Below are positions 34,178 through 41,744 of a stretch of 64,000 nucleotides of DNA, in pieces; position 1 is the stretch's first letter, and each line of letters begins with the position of its first letter. Origin of the DNA: Bacteroidota bacterium (lineage in GTDB: Bacteria > Bacteroidota > Ignavibacteria > Kapaibacteriales > HRBIN21); the NCBI GenBank assembly GCA_030550275.1, contig JAUQPR010000003.1:1-64000 (forward strand). Reading direction: 5' to 3'. Below the pieces are notes generated by a model, which was not told where the DNA came from, did no database searches, and saw only the letters and a list, made by a program, of their open reading frames with translations. The position numbers were made by a program, and so were the translations under genes.

Positions 34178-37100
34178 TTACCGCACAATGACCATTGGAC
34201 GGACCACCGTCTGACCCTCAACGAGCAGGCGGTAGTAGTACACTCCGCTCGGCAGCCGATCGCCCTGCTGGGTCGTTCCATCCCACACCACGCTGTGCTC
34301 ACCAGCGGGGTAGACCCCTTCAGCCAGGGTCGCTACGCGGTTGCCCAGCGCATCGTAGACCTCCAGGCGCAAAGCAGTGGGCTCTGCTACCCGGAAGCGG
34401 ATGGAGGTGGTCCCTTCGAAGGGATTCGGCGTATTGCCCAGCAGTTGGACACCTCGGACGCCAGCAATTGGCGGCTCAGAGACATCGCTCGTGAAGTCGT
34501 ACACGATGATGAAGTTCGTGATGGCATCGCTGTAGATGACCAGCGTCAGCGAATCGCCATTCCGCTCCAGCGCCACCGCCGGCGTAGAGGTGCCCTGTCC
34601 AGTCCGCATGTTGTAGCTGAAGATGTTCCCATTGGACGCAGCATCTCGGATGTACCAGGTCGACCCCGCAGGATTGCGCTGCGCATCGTTGCGGTCCGGC
34701 ACATCGAGTGCATACCAGGTGATGCGGACCGGATAGGCTTCCGAGGCATTGCCCGTTACGCTCCCTGCCTGGAAGCGTCCCTTGTAGACCGCCAGCCCAG
34801 GAACTCCCGGTACCGCGCGCGGGAAGATGTTGCGCACCGTACCGTTGGTGGCAGCAATGGTCCACCGAGCATCGAAGACATCGTTGGGCGGGATCGGCGG
34901 CAGCTCGTACTCGCAGTAGTTGGAATCCAGCTTCCCGACCCCACCACGGTTCGGATCGTCGCCCGTCGTTGCTGCCGAGGCGGTCCCCCACTCCAGGACC
35001 TGGAAGGCACCGAACCGGTTCGCGATCCGCATCGGCACGACAAAGTCCGTCGGCTCGGAGACGTTGAGCTTGTAGACCACCTCGTGGGAGGCACCCTGCC
35101 GATCGGTCACGCGCACGCGGATCGTGACCTTCCCATCCGGTCCCGGCGTTGCATTCAGCGCCGTGGTCGAGATGATCACACGCACCGTATCGCTGGACTG
35201 CGGACCGTTGATGACGGCGGGGCTCACCGTAAAGCCTGCCGGCTCGATAACCTCCACCGAGAGCTGCTCCAGCGCCTCCGGCGGAGACTGCCGCAGTAGA
35301 TCGCGATCGATGACGACAAGCGTATCCACGTACGGCTTACCCAACTCCACGCACCGCACTGCCGGCAACTGCGACAGCCGCGGCGGATGGTTGACCGCGC
35401 GCACCTGCAAGTCCAGCACCTTCACATGGGTGAGCCCGTACTCGTCGGTGACCAGCACGGTGACCTTCTCCTGGCGCGGAGCATCATAGACCCCAGGCGT
35501 GCCGTAAAGCCGCCCATTGACCGGATCGATCTGCAGCCACCGCGGAGTGGTCTTCTTGTCGCGCAGATCCCAAGCTCCCGCCTCAGGGAAGCATGGATCG
35601 CGCGGGACGAAGTCACGCGGATCGCCTGGATAGATGAGCTCGAAGCGATGGCTCTGCCCGAAGTTCGGGTCGTACACCACGATGCGGCGCGAGGAATCCA
35701 GGAGCGTCGGGTTATAGTCCTGGTCCTCAATTGCATCCGGCAAGGCGTTGGTCACAATCACCGGTGCAACGTTGACCAAGACCCGGCGCGTGAGGTAGTT
35801 GACCCCACCATGCCCGTCGTTGACCACGATGGAGACCACCGTGTCGGTGTTGAGCGCTCCATGGTGCTGCGACACCGGACGCAGCAGCGCATACGCCGTT
35901 GCCGAATCAATGCGGATGTTGATCTGCCCGCGCAGGCTTAAATCAATGCCGAAGGGATCGGGCTGTCCGCTATTGAGGTAGCGCCGCAGGTACTGATTTG
36001 CCATCCACACCGGGCGCACCTCGGAAACGGGCTCCACAACCGTATCTGGCGGCACATCACGCAGGTTGATGGAGGCAAAGCCGTAGGTTGTACGCCCGTA
36101 GCGGAAGTCCCATCCACGGGCTCCGGCTTCGGCATCCTCGAGCTCATCATCGGTGTTGATGTCCACCTTGAAGCGCAGGCTATCGGTAAGGTTGGCAATC
36201 CAGAGCCCGTCTCGCTCGCACGCCACATCGAAGCCCGTAAACTGCGGCGTGCTATCGATGACGAAGATCCGGAACTGGTACGTAATCGTCGTTGCCGCTG
36301 CGTTGTCCAGCCCAACGGTATCCTGTTGCAGGAATCGGGCATTGCTCCCATCGTAAGCCTGCGCGTTGAAGTAGGGCGGGTAGAGGTAGATGTACTTGGC
36401 AATGATGCTGTCAGCCAGACCGGCAGCTTTGAGCGAATCCACCGTCCGCGCTCCCGGCGGATAGTTCCGCACCGCGACGGTGATCACCTCCCCACCCGGT
36501 ACAACGAAGGGGTTGGTCGGACGCCCTTTGAAGCGGATGTACCCGCGGGCACCGTAGTACGGCGGCGCACTTGCCGGGATAGTATCCGCCTCCAGCCAGT
36601 ACGACAGCCCTGAACCCGGCGGCACACTCCAGAAGTACGCCAACTGCGGATACCGGTCTGGGAAGAGCACCGAGCGCGGATCGTAGAAGAGGTTGCTGTC
36701 GATCGCCGTAATCGTGAAGATGGAGTCACGCCCAGGTCCCGAGCCCGGTCGCCGCGGATAGGTCACATCCTCCGTTAGGAAGACCATGTTGCGCAGCTCG
36801 GGCGGGGTAATGTTCTCCAGCTCCACCTTATTGCCCGTAAACACTGGCGGATCCACCGTCGCTCCGATCTCGAAGGTCAGGGCACCGTTGATCGCCGTAG
36901 CGACATCGGTCTGCCACAGCACCGTCCGCGACACCACGGCGATAACATCGCCCACCCGCACTGGCAGCGCCGAATACCGCTCTCCGGCGTAGACCGTCAC
37001 CTTCTGCGGGTTGATGGCACCATCGGCGGGATACACGCGGTTCATGTACCCGAACCCAGGACCTCCGAGCTCCGCCACATTCGCCTCGTACTTGCGCCCT

Positions 37101-40100
37101 TGCAGTGCTGCCAGGTCCTCAATTGCAGGATCGCGCCGCAGCGCCGCCAGAATCGCTCCCAGGCTCGTTCCAATGTTTGCCAAGCCCTCGATCGTGCGCC
37201 GGTCTGCCGGTCGCCGATTCACCGAATCCGGCACGAAGTCCACCCGTGCACGGAAGATCTCGCTCGTTGGACCCACCTGCTTGAGGTTGACCCGAATGTA
37301 GTCTCCCGTGCTCGTGTTGATGACAAAGAAGACCGTCTCGTTGATAGCGCGTGGGTCATTGTTGTTCAAGTCCGCGGTCCCCGTGTAGTCGGCACGCGCC
37401 TCCAGGAAGAGCGGGTATCCAATCCAGTGCTTGTCGCTGCGGATCTCGGTCTGCAGCGCCGCAATTGCAGGATCGGACTCCGCATCGAAGGGGTTGCGCG
37501 CCCACCGCCGCACGTACTTCCGGTAGGAGGGCTGGCTGGGATCGTTGTACGTCCGCAGCGTCTTTGGAATCCCTACGGCGAAGTCCTCAATCGGGGACAT
37601 GCGGCGCTCGGAGTAGTCAGCGGTCTTGATATCTGTCCCCTTGTCGAAGATGTCGTAGATAAGCCCCTGCATCAGGAGACGCTCGGGGATGCTGTTGGGA
37701 TCGGGCGTGTTCTCATCCGCCCCGTTCAGCACCGGGATAGGCACGTAGGTGAAGAGATGGCGGGATTCAAAGGGTCCTTGATTCTTGCCCGTACCACCGC
37801 GGACAAAGCCCAACTGCCGCGTCCCATCACCAGCGATGAAGAAGGTCTCCTGCACACGACCGCTCGGCAGGATAGTGACAACGTTGGCTTCCGTGCGTCC
37901 CCAGTAGTTTCCGCGCAGCGTATCCACACCGCCCATACCGACACCCGTCCCCGCCAGAGCTCCCTTTGTGTCGGGATAGTCGGGTAAGCGGATGAGGAAG
38001 CGGGCATTGTTGTCGTAGATCGAGTTCGCAGCCCAATGGTAGCTCTCATACGGCAGCGGACCTACCACGTCCCCGTAGAGGATTGCCCCTGCCAGGTCGC
38101 TGGACGCCAGATTGGTGCCCGACACCAGCGGTCCCGTAATGGCATTCTGCTGCGCGCCGATGTCGGAGGTGGCAGTGTTGTTGGTGATCAGGCTCCGCGT
38201 GAAGACCAACTGCAGGTTGTAGTTGTCCGAATACACCGCTGCTCCAGTGTATGCGGTATTGCCTTGGATACGGACTCGGTTGAAGAACACCGAATCGGTC
38301 CGCCCCGCTCGGCTGATGCTTACCTCGTCGAGCACATAGAGGGCACCACCCAGCCCAGTGCCATTCTCCCGCAGACTGGTCCCTGGATGGACTCGCCGAA
38401 TGTCTCCAATCTGGGTTGTGCCGGAGCCCATTTGGGACATGTTCGGCGTGGCTTCGTTATCGAAGAAGCGCGTTAGCATCCGCACGTCCGCTGTCGGCGC
38501 GCCCGGTGCCCAGGTGAAGATGTCATCCCGCGAGGTAAAGCCCGTAGCAACTCCGGAGGGCAGGACCACCTCTTGGTCCACATCCGTCAGGAAGAAGCGG
38601 TGCGACGAGGTTTGCGGATGCACCATGCACACCGCTCCACCGTTCCCATTGAAGGCACGATTGCGGCGGAACTCCACACCTTTGACCACATTGAGATCGG
38701 CATGCAGCGTGTACACCGCTCCGCCACCCCGTACCTGGGCTTGCACATCCTGGCTCACCGCCCCTACGGTGTTGTTCGTGAACACTGCGCGGACAATCCG
38801 CACATAGCGCTGCTCAATCGGTAACGCCCCCGAGGGGAGATGGATGGCGACTGCACCACCTGAGAATCCGGCACTGTTGTTGTCGAACTCCACCGGATAG
38901 TTTCCGCCGTAGAGCACCAGCGGTCCCACAGTCCCGCCTGCTCCGTAGATGGTCATATTCCGGGCGGTGAAGATGGCACCGCCGTGGTCAACCGCTGTGT
39001 TATTGCGGAACTTGATGTTGTAGCCGTAGTCGCGCGTCGCCACAAGAGCATCTGAACCGCCGATAACCGGCGAAGGACGCGGGTCAGCCGAATTCGCCGC
39101 CACGTAGATTGCCCCACCCCGCCCCGCGCTGTTGCCGACAAAATAGGTCTCCTGCCGGGCCTCTCCCCCTGGACGCCCACGTACTTGCAGCCGCAGCGCA
39201 TTCGGAGCGGTGTAAATTGCTCCACCCTGCGCCAACGCCCCCACTTGATTGGGATCTGCGAAGAAGGGCACCTCTACTCGATTCGACAGGAAGCGCCCAC
39301 GCACGGTCACCGCCGTTGCCCCACCTACGTAGAGCGCGCCACCTCGTGCTCCACCGGTATTGGCATTGTTCTGCAGGTTCGTTGCACTATTGCCCTCAAA
39401 GAAGACCCAGTCGTACACGTTCGGTGCCTGGTAATCATTGATTCCCAGCCCGATCTCCAGCCGGTCGCGCCCGGCAATGTAGAGAGCGCCTCCGTAGGCT
39501 TGATTCTTCCACGGCTGAGTCGGATTATAGTCGGCGGGATTGTCCATATCGTCCATGATCATCCACACTCCGCCGACGTTCCGGAGCACTACGTTCGCCA
39601 GCAGCACGCGGTTGTTGGAGAAGGTCAGGTAGCGCACACGCCCCAACAGCACCGCCAGCCGCGCATCATCGTACGCCTGACGGTCTGCATTGCTCAGCGG
39701 CTCAGGATTGCTGCTGTAAATCTGGTCAATCGCCTTCACCGCTTGCGAAATCGGCGCTGCGGTTGCGTTCTCCGTCAAATACGGATTGATTGCTCCGTAG
39801 TTGGGGAGGGCAGAGATATCCGGTGTCGGGTACACGCCAGTCCCCACCGGTGCCTGCAGCAACTGCAGGGCTCCACCGTGGTAGCGTGCCATGTTGTTGC
39901 GGAACTCGCACAGCAGCAACCACGTGCGCGAGCTGAAGCTCGTAATTGCCCCTCCGCTTCCGTTGGTCTGCTGCAGCAAGTTCGCATTGAGCGTTGCGAT
40001 CGCACCCGTATTCGGCAGGTAGATCGGGAAGCGGTCAACTGTGGTATCCTTGCGGAAGTTCTCGAAGACCACATTACGGAAGAACGCCGCCCGCGCCCCC

Positions 40101-40759
40101 GGCAGGATGATGATGTGTCCCCACTCACGCGAGAAGTTGTTGACCGGGCGTCCGCGGAAGATGATCTGCCCTTGGGTCACATTCACACTGCCTCCGCCTG
40201 CCCGGCGCCACGCTGTTTGATTGATGTTCGGATCCTGTGCGGCGAACTCCAACCGCGCCGCCTTGTACATGATTGCCTTGCCGGGGGGCAGATTCTGCAG
40301 CCGCGGATCTGCTCCCAGGTCTACCAGGAAGATCTCCCCGTACTTGGCAGGATCAATGGTCGGGTCCCCTACGATGCTGCTCTGGGCAGCTGCCTGGAAG
40401 TAGTTGAGATCCGCATACCCGGTGTACCCGCACGGGTTGAACGGGTCAATCGGGTTGCACCCTCCGGGGAACTGCACATAGTTTGCGGAGACATATCCAT
40501 CGGCGATGATGCGCCCTCCAACGGAGTCAATGATACGCCCGTTGGGCAGGAACTCCACGGTCGTTCCCGGCTCGATGATGAGGGTTCCCGCGATCATGTA
40601 GGTACCGCTGATGCGGTACAGCGTGTCTTTGAGGAAGATGCGCACTTCGTTCGGGGCAACCCGCCCACTGATCTCCTTGACCGGCAGTTGCGCCCACACC
40701 GCCGCGCTGCCGAACACGATCGCGGCAAGCAGCTTGAGCGTACGTGTCCACCGCTGCAT
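34178..40759 (-). CDS. Giant surface protein: Pmp-like beta-helix, Ig/cadherin-like domains, T9SS tail
   Basis: A 2193-residue protein. ATG 40759 has GGAGG six bases upstream and a signal peptide (to about 23, AAVWAQ); the frame is open further up. Residues about 45-280 begin a right-handed beta-helix (GTLIIEPGTTVEFL). Between about 280 and 870 it repeats FxxN and GGA[ILV] motifs (FVGNSAGRGGAIYV, FRNNTAVDHGGAIFT, FDNNSAGFSGGAV), the pattern of Chlamydia polymorphic membrane proteins. Near 1690-1790 is a cadherin/He_PIG-like domain (WLQIDPVNGRLYGTPG). The end is a type-A sorting tail (NPFEGTTSIRFR, YDALGNRVATL, GVYYYRLLVEG). It is probably an anchored adhesin or scaffold and the first gene of the surface operon. 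Confidence 0.88.
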   Translation of the reverse strand: MQRWTRTLKLLAAIVFGSAAVWAQLPVKEISGRVAPNEVRIFLKDTLYRISGTYMIAGTLIIEPGTTVEFLPNGRIIDSVGGRIIADGYVSANYVQFPGGCNPIDPFNPCGYTGYADLNYFQAAAQSSIVGDPTIDPAKYGEIFLVDLGADPRLQNLPPGKAIMYKAARLEFAAQDPNINQTAWRRAGGGSVNVTQGQIIFRGRPVNNFSREWGHIIILPGARAAFFRNVVFENFRKDTTVDRFPIYLPNTGAIATLNANLLQQTNGSGGAITSFSSRTWLLLCEFRNNMARYHGGALQLLQAPVGTGVYPTPDISALPNYGAINPYLTENATAAPISQAVKAIDQIYSSNPEPLSNADRQAYDDARLAVLLGRVRYLTFSNNRVLLANVVLRNVGGVWMIMDDMDNPADYNPTQPWKNQAYGGALYIAGRDRLEIGLGINDYQAPNVYDWVFFEGNSATNLQNNANTGGARGGALYVGGATAVTVRGRFLSNRVEVPFFADPNQVGALAQGGAIYTAPNALRLQVRGRPGGEARQETYFVGNSAGRGGAIYVAANSADPRPSPVIGGSDALVATRDYGYNIKFRNNTAVDHGGAIFTARNMTIYGAGGTVGPLVLYGGNYPVEFDNNSAGFSGGAVAIHLPSGALPIEQRYVRIVRAVFTNNTVGAVSQDVQAQVRGGGAVYTLHADLNVVKGVEFRRNRAFNGNGGAVCMVHPQTSSHRFFLTDVDQEVVLPSGVATGFTSRDDIFTWAPGAPTADVRMLTRFFDNEATPNMSQMGSGTTQIGDIRRVHPGTSLRENGTGLGGALYVLDEVSISRAGRTDSVFFNRVRIQGNTAYTGAAVYSDNYNLQLVFTRSLITNNTATSDIGAQQNAITGPLVSGTNLASSDLAGAILYGDVVGPLPYESYHWAANSIYDNNARFLIRLPDYPDTKGALAGTGVGMGGVDTLRGNYWGRTEANVVTILPSGRVQETFFIAGDGTRQLGFVRGGTGKNQGPFESRHLFTYVPIPVLNGADENTPDPNSIPERLLMQGLIYDIFDKGTDIKTADYSERRMSPIEDFAVGIPKTLRTYNDPSQPSYRKYVRRWARNPFDAESDPAIAALQTEIRSDKHWIGYPLFLEARADYTGTADLNNNDPRAINETVFFVINTSTGDYIRVNLKQVGPTSEIFRARVDFVPDSVNRRPADRRTIEGLANIGTSLGAILAALRRDPAIEDLAALQGRKYEANVAELGGPGFGYMNRVYPADGAINPQKVTVYAGERYSALPVRVGDVIAVVSRTVLWQTDVATAINGALTFEIGATVDPPVFTGNKVELENITPPELRNMVFLTEDVTYPRRPGSGPGRDSIFTITAIDSNLFYDPRSVLFPDRYPQLAYFWSVPPGSGLSYWLEADTIPASAPPYYGARGYIRFKGRPTNPFVVPGGEVITVAVRNYPPGARTVDSLKAAGLADSIIAKYIYLYPPYFNAQAYDGSNARFLQQDTVGLDNAAATTITYQFRIFVIDSTPQFTGFDVACERDGLWIANLTDSLRFKVDINTDDELEDAEAGARGWDFRYGRTTYGFASINLRDVPPDTVVEPVSEVRPVWMANQYLRRYLNSGQPDPFGIDLSLRGQINIRIDSATAYALLRPVSQHHGALNTDTVVSIVVNDGHGGVNYLTRRVLVNVAPVIVTNALPDAIEDQDYNPTLLDSSRRIVVYDPNFGQSHRFELIYPGDPRDFVPRDPCFPEAGAWDLRDKKTTPRWLQIDPVNGRLYGTPGVYDAPRQEKVTVLVTDEYGLTHVKVLDLQVRAVNHPPRLSQLPAVRCVELGKPYVDTLVVIDRDLLRQSPPEALEQLSVEVIEPAGFTVSPAVINGPQSSDTVRVIISTTALNATPGPDGKVTIRVRVTDRQGASHEVVYKLNVSEPTDFVVPMRIANRFGAFQVLEWGTASAATTGDDPNRGGVGKLDSNYCEYELPPIPPNDVFDARWTIAATNGTVRNIFPRAVPGVPGLAVYKGRFQAGSVTGNASEAYPVRITWYALDVPDRNDAQRNPAGSTWYIRDAASNGNIFSYNMRTGQGTSTPAVALERNGDSLTLVIYSDAITNFIIVYDFTSDVSEPPIAGVRGVQLLGNTPNPFEGTTSIRFRVAEPTALRLEVYDALGNRVATLAEGVYPAGEHSVVWDGTTQQGDRLPSGVYYYRLLVEGQTVVRPMVIVR

Positions 40760-40833
40760 GGTTCCTCCGTCCACAAGATACCACTTATTCGTTGCCATCG
40801 CGATCCCCTTGTGCAAGGGTCTGACTACCCATT

Positions 40834-41550
40834 TTACTCAACATCCATGCCAAGCCGGGCAAGCCCAGCCTTGGCTTCGTTGGCAAAGTCCGAGAACTCG
40901 TTCTCCAACAGGATCTGCCGGTACAGTTGCGCTGCCTTCTGGGCTACCCCCGCTTTCTCGTAGCAGAGTGCCGCGAAGAAGCGGTAGCGCTCCGCCAAGC
41001 CCAGCGGCTGCGCAATCGTTGCTGCGCGTTCGTAGAGGCTGGCTGCCTGCTGCAGCTTCCCCTCCTCCTCTCGGCACGCCGCCAATCCGGCGTAGGCCCC
41101 CACAAGCACCAGCGGCGCCTCTGCTTCGGTTGCGCGCTCGAAGTACGGGCGTGCCTTTGCAAAATCGCCTTGCATCAGGAAAGCGCTCCCGGCGTAGAGC
41201 GCAGCGAGCTTGCCCGCCGGTGTGCTCCCGTACCGGCGCACGATTTCGAGCAACCCAATAATGGGCTTCCCCCGAACGGTTCTGGTGGTATCCCCGTAAA
41301 GCGCGCGGTCGTAGTCCCCGTTGTCATAGTACGCAATGATGTGCGCCAGCGCCGTTGCGGCTTCCTCTTGGCGCGCGGACCGCTGCTGCAGCCAGTAGAT
41401 CCCCACCCCGATCCCGAGCACGAGCACGACTAGCCCCGCAATAACCCACTGGCGGTGCGCTTGCACCCACTGGCGCAGTTGCTCGCTCAAGGATTGCTCC
41501 CCAGGGCTAACAGGCTCGTGTTGCAGCTCGACGTGCTCTTCCCTCTCCAT
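40834..41550 (-). CDS. Single-pass membrane TPR protein
   Basis: A 238-residue protein: cytoplasmic N-terminus, one transmembrane helix (WVIAGLVVLVLGIGVGIYWL, about 35-54), then four or five TPR-like helix pairs (ARPYFERATEAEAPLVLVGAYAGLAACREEEG, AAQLYRQILLENE). Layout is like YfgM/ancillary SecYEG or BamD-type proteins. ATG 41550 is chosen (GAGGG eight bases upstream); ATG 41565 is possible; longer starts run into the tRNA gene. It begins 20 bases after tRNA-Arg(CCG), so the two probably share a transcript. Confidence 0.8.
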   Translation of the reverse strand: MEREEHVELQHEPVSPGEQSLSEQLRQWVQAHRQWVIAGLVVLVLGIGVGIYWLQQRSARQEEAATALAHIIAYYDNGDYDRALYGDTTRTVRGKPIIGLLEIVRRYGSTPAGKLAALYAGSAFLMQGDFAKARPYFERATEAEAPLVLVGAYAGLAACREEEGKLQQAASLYERAATIAQPLGLAERYRFFAALCYEKAGVAQKAAQLYRQILLENEFSDFANEAKAGLARLGMDVE

Positions 41551-41569
41551 CGCATACGCCCTCATCTTG

Positions 41570-41643
41570 TGCGCCCGGAGGGGCTCGAACCCCCAACCTT
41601 TGGAACCGGAATCCAACGCTCTATCCAGTTGAGCTACGGGCGC
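41570..41643 (-). tRNA. tRNA-Arg (anticodon CCG)
   Basis: Minus-strand cloverleaf: acceptor GCGCCCG/CGGGCGC with discriminator A, D stem GCTC/GAGC, anticodon stem TTGGA/TCCAA around TTCCGGT (anticodon CCG, reading CGG), T arm GGGGG-TTCGAGC-CCCTC. CCA is not encoded. TAATTTTG lies 21 bases before the 5' end. Confidence 0.96.
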
Positions 41644-41664
41644 GCTTTGCTGCCCTCAGGGATG

Positions 41665-41672
41665 CAAAATTA
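41665..41672 (-). promoter_or_regulatory. -7 element (TAATTTTG) of tRNA-Arg(CCG)
   Basis: TAATTTTG on the minus strand, 21 bases before the tRNA. It is identical to the elements of tRNA-Arg(CCU), psd and the rpsU run. It would drive both the tRNA and the TPR gene. Confidence 0.65.
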
Positions 41673-41703
41673 GGGATTCTCGCCACATCGGCGCCGTCCA
41701 ACC

Positions 41704-41740
41704 GTGACAAGGTTCGGTCACAGTGTGACCGAAGCGTCAC
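41704..41740. promoter_or_regulatory. Interleaved GTGAC/GTCAC dyads
   Basis: Four alternating half-sites: GTGAC-N8-GTCAC-N3-GTGAC-N6-GTCAC. One pair (41713-41733) is a perfect 9-bp inverted repeat around AGT; another gives TGTGACCGAAGCGTCACA (41724-41741). It lies just after the E1 stop and 32 bases upstream of the tRNA -7 element. The half-sites look like those of CRP/FNR proteins, but the spacings differ. It may be an operator or a weak bidirectional terminator. Confidence 0.5.
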
Positions 41741-41744
41741 ACCT

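Noticed and set aside
39185-40963. Long plus-strand frame opposite the giant protein
   Set aside because: A shadow frame; His/Arg/Gln-rich composition with no domain.
41566-41616. Longer N-terminus for the TPR protein
   Set aside because: It would run into the tRNA-Arg(CCG) gene; ATG 41550 has a ribosome site.
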